From contig JANPDA010000325.1 of assembly GCA_031431235.1 (NCBI GenBank), positions 1-29,746 on the forward strand: a DNA stretch of 29,746 bases, given 5' to 3'. A program made the translations under genes and the position numbers. Source of the stretch: JANNSW01 sp031431235 (lineage in GTDB: Bacteria > Pseudomonadota > Alphaproteobacteria > Rhizobiales > Hyphomicrobiaceae). The notes below the pieces were generated by a model that worked only from the letters and a program-made list of their open reading frames with translations, made no database searches and was not told where the DNA came from. This document shows, one piece after another, positions 1 to 7,572 of the stretch; positions within the stretch are counted from its first letter, which is position 1, and each line of letters begins with the position of its first letter.

Positions 1-313
1 CGCCGGGCAGAATGCAGTCGAGCAGTGCGCGCCCGTAGCGGTCGGTGCCGCCCGCGACGCAGGCAACGCCTCCGGCCGTGAGGCGGGCGAGCTGCTCGGC
101 CGCGCTCCGGCCGCACGCCCAGCTCCGCCCACGCTCGCTCGAGCAGGTCTGTCGGTTTTCGGGTGCATCGATCGCCCCGAGCCGGCCGCGCATGCCCGCA
201 AGCTCGATGGTGTCGCCGTCGATGATGCGCGGGATGCCGGTCATCAGGTCGAGCGGTTCCGCCGCGAGGCAGACCACCAGCATCGTCGCGAGCCCGAGCA
301 GCATCCTTCGCAT
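1..313 (-). CDS. thermonuclease-like (SNase-fold) secreted protein, 3' end outside window
   Basis: The reading frame starts at ATG 313 and runs off the left edge, giving about 104 N-terminal residues. The start MRRMLLGLATMLVVCLAAEP looks like a signal peptide, so the protein is probably exported to the periplasm or beyond. After it come motifs of the staphylococcal nuclease-like family: a DGDTIEL segment (about residues 32-38), GAIDAPE (about 46-52), paired cysteines and a DRYGR segment (about 89-93). The Asp of DGDT, the Asp of IDAPE and the Arg/Tyr of DRYGR correspond to conserved metal and active-site positions of the fold. Members cut DNA or RNA, but many small alphaproteobacterial homologues are uncharacterised. 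The C-terminal part cannot be judged. Confidence 0.85.
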   Translation of the reverse strand, partial: MRRMLLGLATMLVVCLAAEPLDLMTGIPRIIDGDTIELAGMRGRLGAIDAPENRQTCSSERGRSWACGRSAAEQLARLTAGGVACVAGGTDRYGRALLDCILPG

Positions 314-362
314 CGGCCCGGGGGTATCTGATTCGCGTGTGCGCGAGTGCGGCGCGGCGGCA

Positions 363-374
363 GCTGTCGACAGC
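363..374. promoter_or_regulatory. 12-bp perfect palindrome upstream of the nuclease-like gene
   Basis: GCTGTCGACAGC is its own reverse complement and lies about 50 bp upstream of the nuclease-like start codon, in the 132-bp gap behind the FAH-like gene. It could be an operator. No regulator can be named, and a palindrome of this length can occur by chance in GC-rich DNA. Confidence 0.2.
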
Positions 375-445
375 GCTGTGCGCGCTGCACGGATTTGGCC
401 CGCGAGCGCTGCAACCGCCTTGGGACCCGCCGCTGGGCTACGCTC

Positions 446-1423
446 TCAGTCCGGCGCCGCCGCGAGCACGATCCGCTGCTCGATCGCGCCGAAGATCGAC
501 CGGCGCGCCGCATCGAGCATCTCGACCCGGATCGTGGCGCCCGCCTGCAGGGCTGCCGTTGCGGGCGTGGGATGGCGGATCAGCACGGCGGCCGTCTGGC
601 GGCCCAGCGGGAACGCGCCGGTCTCTCTGCCTGCCGTGCGGCGGTCGGGCTCGCGACCGGCCAACAGGCTCGCGAGGCTGCCCGAGCCGACGATGGTGCC
701 GGCGCCCAGCGGCCGCAGCCTTGCGGCGAGCGCGATCAGGTGAGCGAAATCGAGCGCCATGCCAATGCTGGTCCCGACGCCGGCAAATGGCTTGCCGTCG
801 CAACTCGCGAGCATCGGCAGGTCGAGCCGGGCGCCGTTCCAGGCGGGCCCGAGCTCATCGGGCGTGACCGCGATGGGCGAGAAAGCCGTTGCCGGACTGG
901 CAAGGGTGCCGTCGCCGCGTGACACGCCATCGCGCTCGTCGTGGTCCACCAACACGGCCTCGCTCGAGACCATCACGAGCGCGACATGCGCGCGGGCCTG
1001 CTCGGGTGTCACGGCCATCGGCACGTCGTCGGTCACGATCGCGATGGAAGCCAGAAAATCGATGCCATGCTCGTCGTCACGAGCAAGCGCGATCGGATCG
1101 CGAGCCCCCAGAAACCGATCGGAGGTTGCAAGCCGCAACAGTGGGACGGCGCCATCGCGAGCGCCCAGAGTTTCGGCCGCGAGGCGCTGGAATGCGCGCG
1201 GCAACGGGGAGGCGCAATCGTGCTCGCGCAAGCGGAAGGTCGCGACCGAGCCGATCTCGACCTGCTCGGCGAGCGAGGCCAGACGTGGCGCACAGCGTGC
1301 CCAGTGGTCGAGTGCGGCCTGGAGATTGGGAGCGATATCGCTCGCGCCGATCGCGCGTGTCAGATCACGCGACACGACGACGAGCTTGCCATCGCGGCCA
1401 TGCCTCAAACTGGCGAGTTTCAT
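446..1423 (-). CDS. fumarylacetoacetate hydrolase-family protein with apparent loss of metal ligands
   Basis: This 325-residue protein has the features of bacterial FAH-family proteins: the start MKLASLRHGRDGKLVVVSRD, the middle segment SPIAVTPDELGPAW, then GKPFAG, LRPLGAGTIVGSGSLAS and the C-terminal RRSIFGAIEQ. Family members hydrolyse C-C bonds of acylpyruvates or related beta-diketo acids using a divalent metal. The segment that normally reads FEAEVAVITDDVPM, with two metal-binding Glu, reads FLASIAIVTDDVPM here (about residues 124-137), and the later conserved Asp position is a Glu. This is judged from memory of the family without an alignment. The protein may be a pseudo-enzyme or have changed chemistry. 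It stands alone, divergent from the PLP decarboxylase, with a promoter-like site upstream. Confidence 0.8.
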   Translation of the reverse strand: MKLASLRHGRDGKLVVVSRDLTRAIGASDIAPNLQAALDHWARCAPRLASLAEQVEIGSVATFRLREHDCASPLPRAFQRLAAETLGARDGAVPLLRLATSDRFLGARDPIALARDDEHGIDFLASIAIVTDDVPMAVTPEQARAHVALVMVSSEAVLVDHDERDGVSRGDGTLASPATAFSPIAVTPDELGPAWNGARLDLPMLASCDGKPFAGVGTSIGMALDFAHLIALAARLRPLGAGTIVGSGSLASLLAGREPDRRTAGRETGAFPLGRQTAAVLIRHPTPATAALQAGATIRVEMLDAARRSIFGAIEQRIVLAAAPD

Positions 1424-1510
1424 GTGGTCGATGCCCTGCGCTCTCGAGACGGATGCCGGCCGTCGGGCAACTTGCAGTCCGCTGGCGAGGAGAGCGTCCG
1501 AATTGACAGT

Positions 1511-1539
1511 ATCCTAGTCGCGCGCACGGACGGCTTCAA
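1511..1539 (-). promoter_or_regulatory. sigma70-like promoter for the FAH-like gene, overlapping an inverted repeat
   Basis: Read on the minus strand, TTGAAG (1539-1534) is followed by a 17-bp spacer and TAGGAT (1516-1511), about 90 bp before ATG 1423. The -10 element lies within ATCCTAGT (1511-1518), which is exactly repeated inverted as ACTAGGAT at 1539-1546 with 20 bp between. The dyad could be an operator acting on the divergent gene pair. This is pattern recognition only. Confidence 0.4.
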
Positions 1540-1605
1540 CTAGGATGTTTCCGCAGGTTGAGAATCATTTGGATCGGGTAGCGGCCGCAGGCAACGAGAG
1601 CGACT

Positions 1606-3021
1606 ATGGACCACGAGAGCTTCCGCCACTGGTCGCAGCAGGCCGCGCGGTGGGGTGCCCACTATCGGGAAACGCTCGCCGAGCGGCCGGTGCGTCCCAA
1701 GCTCGAGCCGGGTGTGATCGCGCGCCAGATCGCGGCTTCCCCGCCCGAGGCGCCCGAGCCGATGGCAGCGATCTTCGAGGACTTCGAGCGCATCATCGTT
1801 CCAGGCATGACGCATTGGCAGCATCCGCGTTTCTTTGCCTATTTCCCGGCAAACGCGTTGCCGGTGTCGGTCGTGGCCGAGCACCTGGTGAACGCGCTCG
1901 GCGCCCAGTGCATGCTGTGGCAGACCTCGCCTGCCGCGACCGAGCTGGAAGGCCGGGTGCTCGATTGGCTGCGCCAGGCGCTCGGCTTGCCCGCGGCATT
2001 CACCGGCGTCATCCAGGACTCTGCCTCCTCGGCGACGCTGGCCGCCATCCTCACCATGCGCGAGCGCGCGCTCGACTGGGCGGGCAATCGCGATGGACTT
2101 TCCGGCCATCCCACGCTCCGAGTCTATGCGTCGAGCGAAGTGCATACCTCGGTCGATCGCGCCATCTGGGTCGCCGGCATCGGTCAGGCCAATCTCGTGC
2201 GCATCCCCATCGACGGCTCGCGCCGGGCGCTGGCGCCGGACGCGCTCGAAGCCGCGATCCTGGCTGATCGTGCAGCTGGTCTGCTGCCAGCGGGGATCGT
2301 CGCATGTGTCGGTGGCACCAGCGCCGGCGCGAGCGATGACATCGCGGCGGTAGGGGCGATCGCCCGCAGACACGGCCTCTATCTGCATGTGGATGCCGCC
2401 TGGGCGGGCTCGGCCATGATCTGCCCGGAGCTGCGCCACTGGTGGCGGGGGATCGAAGCCGCCGACAGCCTGGTGTTGAACCCGCACAAGTGGCTGGGCG
2501 CCCAGTTCGATTGCTCGGCGCACTTTCTGCGTGAGCCCGGGGACCTCGTGCGGACTTTGGCAATCCGGCCGGAATATCTGAAGACGAGCGGCCGGGACGG
2601 CATCGTCAACTACAGCGAATGGAGCCTGCCGCTCGGTCGCCGGTTCCGCGCGCTGAAACTCTGGTTCGTGCTGCGCGCTCATGGTCTGGAGGGCCTGCGC
2701 AGCATGATCCGCAGCCACATTGCCTGGAGCGAGGCGATTGCGGGCCGGATTGGCGCGGCGCCCGAATTCGAGATCGTGACTGCGCCGATGCTGTCACTGT
2801 TCACGTTCCGTCTGAAAGCCCCCGCAGCCGAGGAGGAGTGCCGCAATCTCGCTCTGGTCGAGGCCATCAACGATGACGGCCGCATCTATCTGACGCAAAC
2901 CCGGATCGATGGACGCATCGCCATCCGCTTCCAGGTGGGCAGTCACGCGACGCAAGCGAGCGATGTCGCGATCGCGTTCGATGTGCTGAAGGAGATGGCG
3001 GCACGGGTCAGCAGAGCTTGA
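1606..3021 (+). CDS. PLP-dependent aromatic-L-amino-acid decarboxylase family protein
   Basis: This 471-residue protein belongs to the group II (DDC/TyrDC) PLP decarboxylases. The N-terminal three-helix region contains THWQHPRFFAYFP (about residues 69-81). A His stacks on PLP in SSEVHTSVD (His180), the Asp that contacts the pyridine nitrogen lies in HVDAAW (Asp263), and the Schiff-base lysine is in NPHKW (Lys295). Length is typical of the family. Members convert Dopa, 5-HTP, tyrosine, tryptophan or phenylalanine into amines in the cytoplasm; the substrate here cannot be assigned. The start is ATG 1606, preceded by a weak GAGAG. A small hairpin follows the stop (TCCTCG 3030-3035, CGAGGA 3042-3047) without a T tract. 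The gene is apparently monocistronic. Confidence 0.9.
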   Translation: MDHESFRHWSQQAARWGAHYRETLAERPVRPKLEPGVIARQIAASPPEAPEPMAAIFEDFERIIVPGMTHWQHPRFFAYFPANALPVSVVAEHLVNALGAQCMLWQTSPAATELEGRVLDWLRQALGLPAAFTGVIQDSASSATLAAILTMRERALDWAGNRDGLSGHPTLRVYASSEVHTSVDRAIWVAGIGQANLVRIPIDGSRRALAPDALEAAILADRAAGLLPAGIVACVGGTSAGASDDIAAVGAIARRHGLYLHVDAAWAGSAMICPELRHWWRGIEAADSLVLNPHKWLGAQFDCSAHFLREPGDLVRTLAIRPEYLKTSGRDGIVNYSEWSLPLGRRFRALKLWFVLRAHGLEGLRSMIRSHIAWSEAIAGRIGAAPEFEIVTAPMLSLFTFRLKAPAAEEECRNLALVEAINDDGRIYLTQTRIDGRIAIRFQVGSHATQASDVAIAFDVLKEMAARVSRA

Positions 3022-3098
3022 GCGAGCATTCCTCGACTTGCCGAGGAGGCGAGGTCGCGCTGGTTCGTCCTTGACTCGAATCCCGGCGAGCGGCATGC

Positions 3099-3130
3099 TG
3101 CGACGCAACATAAAATATTGCAACGCAACA
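3099..3130 (+). promoter_or_regulatory. tandem PhaR-like boxes in front of the PHB-depolymerase-type gene
   Basis: TGCGACGCAACA (3099-3110) and TGCAACGCAACA (3119-3130) differ at one base and begin exactly 20 bp apart, two helical turns. Each fits the recalled rhizobial PhaR consensus TGCRNYGCASMA at 11 of 12 positions. The second ends 10 bp before the ATG at 3141, so a bound repressor would cover the promoter or translation start. A TTGACT at 3071-3076 could be the -35 element. PhaR controls polyhydroxybutyrate genes in alphaproteobacteria; the link to a PHB-depolymerase-family gene supports the reading, but the consensus is quoted from memory. Confidence 0.5.
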
Positions 3131-3140
3131 TAGGTGCCCG

Positions 3141-4406
3141 ATGGCTGGCCTCCGCAAGTCTCTTCTCGCCCTTGGCACTCTGCGTCGCAAATTCGAAGGC
3201 CTGCTTGCGTCCCGCCGAAGCTCGCCTGGCGTCGCGCGGGACAGCTCCCAGCTGCATGAGCTGACCGCATTCGGCTCCAATCCCGGCAACTTGCGCATGC
3301 ATGTCCTCGTCCCCGAGCGCTTGCAAAGACGGCCCGCATTGGTTGTTGCCTTGCATGGCTGCGGCCAGAGCGCTGCCGACTACAATCATGGCACCGGCTG
3401 GGCGACGTTGGCCGACCGGCATGGCTTCGTCGTCGTCTATCCCGAGCAGCAAACCTCGAACAATCCGAAGACGTGCTTCTCGTGGTTCGCTCCCGGCGAC
3501 ATCGCGCGCGACCATGGCGAGGCGCTCTCGATTCAGCAGATGGTCGAGCACGCCATCGCGAAATTCGGCGTCGATCGCCGCAGGGTGTTCGTCACGGGTC
3601 TTTCGGCAGGCGGCGCAATGGCCTCCGTGATGCTGGCGACCTATCCTGAAGCCTATGCGGGCGGCGCCATCATCGCCGGCCTCGCCTACGGGCGTGCAGG
3701 GTCCTTGCAGGAAGCGTTCGCGGCCATGCTCACGGAGCAGTCGCCGTCCGCGCGAGCGCTCGGCGATCGCGTGCGGGCGGCCTCGGGGCATCGCGGGCCA
3801 TGGCCCAGGATCTCGGTCTGGCACGGCAGCGCCGACCGGATCGTGAAACCGTCGAACGCCGAGCACATCACACGGCAATGGGCCGATTTGCACGGGCTTG
3901 CGGGCGCTCCGACGCGCTCGGAGCTAGTTGCGGGTCACACGCGGCGCGTCTGGAGCGATGCCGGCGGCAACACGGTGATCGAGGCATTCTCGATCGCCGA
4001 CATGGGGCACGGCGTGCCGATCGCTGCATCGACGGACGCCGAGCGTTGTGGTGCGGCGGGCCCGTTCTTTCACGACGTCGGTCTGTCCTCGACCCATCAC
4101 ATCGCGCGCAGCTGGGGCTTGGACGCTGGTCGTTCCGAGGCACGAAGTGCGGGAGCCACGGGATCGGTTGCCTTGGCCACCAGAGCCGCTGGTGCGGGTG
4201 ACGAGACGGCGGCGGCATCCCTCGGATCGGAGCCGATCCGGCACCGGGCTCCCTTCCTCGATCTCAACCGTGTCATCGCGGCGGCCTTCGAGGCTGGCGG
4301 TCTGCCGACACCCGATTCGCCACGGCAAGCACCAGGGGCGCCGTCTCCGCTCGATCCCGGGCAAATCATCGAGGCGGCGCTGAAGGCGGCCGGCCTCAGA
4401 CGTTGA
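3141..4406 (+). CDS. PHB depolymerase-family esterase (alpha/beta hydrolase)
   Basis: This 421-residue protein resembles the extracellular-type catalytic domain of short-chain PHA depolymerases and related feruloyl/acetylxylan esterases. Visible elements are the oxyanion segment LHGCGQSA (about 71-78), the lipase box GLSAGG with nucleophile Ser155, an HGSAD acid (Asp232) and the catalytic His in DMGHG (His290). No signal peptide is seen, so it may act in the cytoplasm on stored PHB or be released in another way. After residue 320 the chain becomes Ala/Gly/Pro-rich. It ends with two similar helical motifs, VIAAAFEAGGL and IIEAALKAAGL, perhaps a granule- or partner-binding element. The paired PhaR-like boxes upstream fit a role in polyhydroxyalkanoate turnover. 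Confidence 0.85.
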   Translation: MAGLRKSLLALGTLRRKFEGLLASRRSSPGVARDSSQLHELTAFGSNPGNLRMHVLVPERLQRRPALVVALHGCGQSAADYNHGTGWATLADRHGFVVVYPEQQTSNNPKTCFSWFAPGDIARDHGEALSIQQMVEHAIAKFGVDRRRVFVTGLSAGGAMASVMLATYPEAYAGGAIIAGLAYGRAGSLQEAFAAMLTEQSPSARALGDRVRAASGHRGPWPRISVWHGSADRIVKPSNAEHITRQWADLHGLAGAPTRSELVAGHTRRVWSDAGGNTVIEAFSIADMGHGVPIAASTDAERCGAAGPFFHDVGLSSTHHIARSWGLDAGRSEARSAGATGSVALATRAAGAGDETAAASLGSEPIRHRAPFLDLNRVIAAAFEAGGLPTPDSPRQAPGAPSPLDPGQIIEAALKAAGLRR

Positions 4407-4437
4407 TGGGCGCAGCCGCAAATCGCAGCTCGTGCTC

Positions 4438-5088
4438 TCAATACCGCGTGACGAACCCGATGCCGATCCTGTCGATCTCGGCGCCGACCTGGTCGAGGCC
4501 CGCCGGCAGGTTGGTGAAACGGTCTTCGGCGAGGTCGATGTGGACATACTCACCGCGTACCGTCAGCGAGTCGTTGTAGACCCATTCGACGCCACCGCCA
4601 GCCGCCCAGCCGCCGAGTGAGGCACTGTCGCTGGTCTGGGCAATCGTGTCGTCGATGGTCAGCTTGCCGAAGGCGTAGCCGCCCGTGCCATAGACCAACC
4701 AACGGCCCATGGCATAGCCGAGGCGGCCGCGCACGGTGCCGAAATAGTCCAGATCGGCGGTGACTGCGAGCAGTGCCGGATCGGTGCTTTCATCGCCATC
4801 CATCCAGGTCTTGAAGGCATCGACTGCGATGCCGACGACGATGGAGCCCATCTGGTGGTCGTAGCCGAGCTCGGCGCCCGCGCGCCAACCCTGCACCGTC
4901 TGCAGCCGGTCGCCGCCTGTGCCCTTCAATTCGGCCTCCTCGAACCCGACATCGGGATTGATGATGAAGCCGCTCCAACGGATCGGGCCAAGCGCGCCGT
5001 CATCGGCGGGCCAGAGATCGAGCGCTTGCGCGTTCGAGGGCATCAGCCCGAGCAGTGCCGCAACGGTAAAAATTCGCAATGCGCGCAT
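4438..5088 (-). CDS. outer-membrane beta-barrel protein, Omp25/Omp31-like
   Basis: Translation probably starts at ATG 5088 (216 residues), because MRALRIFTVAALLGLMPSNA is a good signal peptide ending in AQA-LD. An upstream start at 5133 would put 15 odd residues before it. The mature part alternates short hydrophobic strands and turns: SGFIINPDVG, GWRAGAELGYDHQ, GSIVVGIAVDAF, GTVRGRLGYAMGRWLVYGTGGYAFG, GWAAGGGVEWVYNDSLTVRGEYVHIDL, and a C-terminal strand ending in an aromatic residue (GIGFVTRY). This is the pattern of small rhizobial outer-membrane porin-like proteins such as Omp25/Omp31/RopB. It is probably an 8-stranded barrel with a structural role. It converges with the PHB-depolymerase gene, with only 31 bp between them. 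Confidence 0.85.
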   Translation of the reverse strand: MRALRIFTVAALLGLMPSNAQALDLWPADDGALGPIRWSGFIINPDVGFEEAELKGTGGDRLQTVQGWRAGAELGYDHQMGSIVVGIAVDAFKTWMDGDESTDPALLAVTADLDYFGTVRGRLGYAMGRWLVYGTGGYAFGKLTIDDTIAQTSDSASLGGWAAGGGVEWVYNDSLTVRGEYVHIDLAEDRFTNLPAGLDQVGAEIDRIGIGFVTRY

Positions 5089-5311
5089 GAGCGTTCGCCC
5101 CCAAAGGCCCCTCTGACCCGTAGAGCTTGCCACAAGCGCCGGCCGCTTGTCCCTCGGTCCGGCGCGAGTTGTGGGAGGTTTCGTGCGGTTTGCGCACCCC
5201 TGTGGCCGGGCGGCAACGTCCTGATCCGGTCAGCCGAGGCGGCGGGCACTGGCAAGCCCTCAGCCACCCCGGACAACAACTGAAATTTTCGCGAGCGGTG
5301 GTGCCTCGGCG

Positions 5312-5381
5312 GGTGCAATAGGCGCCTTCCGCCGTATTGCACCTTCGGCTGGCGAAGCGATCCGGGGTGGTGCAATACGGC
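5312..5381. repeat. nested inverted repeats built on GGTGCAATA
   Basis: GGTGCAATA (5312-5320) pairs with TATTGCACC (5335-5343), extended by GGCG/CGCC with one bulge. The same right arm, GCCGTATTGCACC (5331-5343), pairs perfectly over 13 bp with GGTGCAATACGGC (5369-5381), enclosing a smaller hairpin CTTCG/CGAAG. The middle arm can therefore pair with either neighbour. Such CAATACG palindromes recur between genes in Bradyrhizobium-type genomes, so this is most likely a dispersed repeat rather than a local attenuator. Confidence 0.6.
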
Positions 5382-5416
5382 CTGAAGCAGGCCTCTCGAG
5401 AAACACATCCTGGCAT

Positions 5417-5496
5417 CACCCGTCATGGCCACGGGCGCGGCATCCGTCGCTGAGATCCCGGATCAATGCCTTCGGCTTTGTCCGGGATGACGGGTG
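5417..5496. repeat. 80-bp palindrome-bounded intergenic repeat
   Basis: The block is bounded by CACCCGTCAT (5417-5426) and its exact inverse ATGACGGGTG (5487-5496). Inside, ATCCCGGA (5455-5462) pairs with TCCGGGAT (5481-5488) around a loop that contains GCCTTCGGC. The wording resembles dispersed repeats I recall from rhizobial genomes. Copy number cannot be tested inside this window, where I saw only one copy. Confidence 0.55.
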
Positions 5497-5644
5497 GATG
5501 GGTGTGCCCTACAGGTCCCGTGCTCGACTTGACGACAAGACGTAGCGATTGTTGTTCGCAGTGCCCTCAGCCACCATGAGATGAAGTCACGCGTCGCCGA
5601 CCGAGCTGATAAATCGCGTCTGTGAAGGAGGAACGGCCGATCCC

Positions 5645-6334
5645 ATGAGCTGGCGCGAGCAGGTTTTCATCTATTGCGAGCGCGGCGGCGATCCCGCGTT
5701 CTGGGCGGAGCCGGCCAATGCCCTCTCGAACGCGGCCTTCCTGCTGGCGGCGGGCCTGGCGCTCAGGCAATGGTCGAGGCTGCAGCCAGGGCGAGGGCGC
5801 GCCGAGCCGCTCGTGCTGATTGTCCTCGTTGCCACGATCGGGGTCGGCAGCTTCCTCTTCCACAGTTTCGCCGAACGCTGGAGCGCGCTTGCCGACGTCA
5901 TTCCGATTGGTGTTTTCATGCTGCTCTATCTGGCGGTCGCGCTCAGGCGTCTCGTCGGGCTCGGCAATGCGGCGATGATTGCGTTGTCGCTCGTGTTCGC
6001 GCTCGCCTGCTTTGGTGCAACGAGCGTGCGCTGCAGCAGCGGACCTTGCCTCGGCGGGTCGATTGCCTACGTGCCGGCCGTAGCTGCACTGTCTGGCGTT
6101 GCCGTCACGCTCTGGGTGATGGGCCACCCGGCGTGGCGTCTGTTGGGACTTGCCGCCATCGTCTTCCCGGTGTCGTTGACGGCGCGCACGCTCGATCTGC
6201 CGCTATGCGCTGGGCTCGCGTTGGCTGGCGGGCCGCTCGGCACCCACTTCCTCTGGCACCTGATGAACGCGGTGACGCTCTACCTGTTGTTGGCGGCGCG
6301 CCTGCGTCATGGGCCGAGCGCTCCCGGGCAGTGA
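5645..6334 (+). CDS. ceramidase/CREST-superfamily membrane hydrolase
   Basis: This 229-residue integral membrane protein has about seven hydrophobic segments and the pattern of the CREST superfamily (alkaline ceramidase, PAQR, Per1). The N-terminus has YCERGGDPAFWAEPANALSN (from Tyr10). GSFLFHS holds Ser69 and His73, ALADVIP holds Asp84, and GTHFLWHLMN holds His201 and His205. Ser, Asp and three His match the zinc site of the superfamily. Animal and fungal members hydrolyse ceramide; bacterial members are mostly untested and may act on other lipid amides. A strong AAGGAGGA sits about 12 bp before the ATG. The gene is alone and converges on the CoA-transferase gene. Confidence 0.8.
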   Translation: MSWREQVFIYCERGGDPAFWAEPANALSNAAFLLAAGLALRQWSRLQPGRGRAEPLVLIVLVATIGVGSFLFHSFAERWSALADVIPIGVFMLLYLAVALRRLVGLGNAAMIALSLVFALACFGATSVRCSSGPCLGGSIAYVPAVAALSGVAVTLWVMGHPAWRLLGLAAIVFPVSLTARTLDLPLCAGLALAGGPLGTHFLWHLMNAVTLYLLLAARLRHGPSAPGQ

Positions 6335-6381
6335 TTGCCGGCCTTGCAGGCGTCGCGCGAGCAGGTGCCGATCCTTCGAGA

Positions 6382-7572
6382 TCAGCGCAGGATCTCGGCT
6401 GCGTGCTCTCCCAGGCGGGGTGGCGGTCCCGCCGCGGGGGCCCGATCGCGCTCGAAATGGAGTGGGTTGCCGGCAACCTGGAAGGGCGGCGCTCCGTCGG
6501 GATGGGGCACATCGAGCAGCATCGCGCGCGACACGACGTGGGGATCGGTGAGGATGTCGGCTGCCGTGTTGACTGGGCCAAAGGGGACACGGCCGCCGAG
6601 CAGCGAGGCGAGCTCTGCCTTGGTGTGCCGGCTCGACCATTCCGACACGAGCCGGTTGACCTCCGCGCCCGCCACACACCTCGCCTGCTTGTCGCGGAAG
6701 CGCGCAGTCTCGCCGAGCTCCGGCCTGCCCATGATCGTCACGAGCGCACGCCAGAAGCTGTCGTCGGGACAGCCGATCGCGACGAGGCCGTCGCGTGCGG
6801 GAAACAGGCCGAAGGGGGCGAGCAGCGGGTGGCCGTTGCCCTCGGGCACGGGGGCGGTGCCAGTGAAGGTCGTCTGGTAGACGATCCGCTCGCACAGGCT
6901 CAGCACGCAATCATACATTGCCACATCGAGGAACTGGCCTGCCCCGGTGCGCTCGGCTTGGCGCAAGGCCGCGACGATGCCAAAAGAGGCCATCAGCCCT
7001 GAGAAGATGTCGCCGACGCCGGGTCCGGCTTTCACCGGGTGCTCGCGGTCGGCGCCGGTGACGCTGATGAGACCGGCCATGGCCTGCGCGACCACATCGT
7101 AGGACGGCCAGTCCTGGTAGGGGCTGGTTCCGGTGCGTGGATCGCCGAATCCGCGAATGGCCGCATAAACGAGGCGCGGATTGTGCTTGCGCAGCAACTC
7201 GTAGCCGAGGCCGAGCCGCTCCATCACACCGGGGCGGAAGTTCTCGACGAGGACATCAGCCGTAGGTACGAGCCGCAGCAGCTGCTCGCGGTCGCGCGTC
7301 ACTTTGAGATCGAGGACGACGCTCTTCTTGCTGCGATTGAGGCTGACGAAATAGCCCGAATGCATGCGCTCCACGTCGTCGGCGCGAAACGGACCGATGC
7401 CGCGGCTGATGTCGCCCTCGGGGCTTTCGATCTTGATGACCTCGGCACCGTGGTCGGCGAGCATCATCGTCGCGTAGGGGCCCGACAGCATGCGGCTGAG
7501 ATCGAGCACGCGCACGCCTTCCAGGATTCCGCCACGTCTCGATGCGCGGCCTTCAGAGGAAGCGTCCGTCAC
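6382..7572 (-). CDS. CaiB/BaiF-type class III CoA-transferase
   Basis: Starting at GTG 7572 gives 396 residues, the usual length. This GTG overlaps the TGA of the preceding gene by 4 bp, and a longer upstream frame would run through that gene. The N-terminus reads LEGVRVLDLSRMLSGPYATMMLADHGAEVIKIE, the family hallmark. NRSKKSVVLDLK and ENFRPGVMERLGLGYE follow, and the catalytic Asp is probably Asp159 in the segment WPSYDVVAQAMAG. The enzyme moves CoA between carboxylic acids through glutamyl/aspartyl anhydride and thioester intermediates in the cytoplasm. As the last gene of the seven-gene operon it could load the pathway acid with CoA or recycle CoA from a product. The symbol caiB is not used because the substrate is unknown. 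Confidence 0.9.
   Translation of the reverse strand: MTDASSEGRASRRGGILEGVRVLDLSRMLSGPYATMMLADHGAEVIKIESPEGDISRGIGPFRADDVERMHSGYFVSLNRSKKSVVLDLKVTRDREQLLRLVPTADVLVENFRPGVMERLGLGYELLRKHNPRLVYAAIRGFGDPRTGTSPYQDWPSYDVVAQAMAGLISVTGADREHPVKAGPGVGDIFSGLMASFGIVAALRQAERTGAGQFLDVAMYDCVLSLCERIVYQTTFTGTAPVPEGNGHPLLAPFGLFPARDGLVAIGCPDDSFWRALVTIMGRPELGETARFRDKQARCVAGAEVNRLVSEWSSRHTKAELASLLGGRVPFGPVNTAADILTDPHVVSRAMLLDVPHPDGAPPFQVAGNPLHFERDRAPAAGPPPRLGEHAAEILR

Larger units (their letters stand above)
5089..5644. other. gene-free 556-bp stretch with palindromic repeats
   Basis: No reading frame here looks coding in composition or shows family motifs. The left part holds the upstream region of the outer-membrane gene. 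The middle (5312-5496) holds two palindromic repeat blocks, listed separately. The right end has AAGGAGGA at 5625-5632, a strong ribosome-binding sequence about 12 bp before the ceramidase-family ATG at 5645. Confidence 0.6.

Noticed and set aside
1558..1574. TTGAGAATCATTTGGAT resembles half of a Fur or Irr site.
   Set aside because: The match to either consensus is poor and the neighbouring genes have no iron theme.
3030..3047. Hairpin TCCTCG/CGAGGA just after the PLP decarboxylase stop.
   Set aside because: Six base pairs without a T tract; could be chance in GC-rich sequence.
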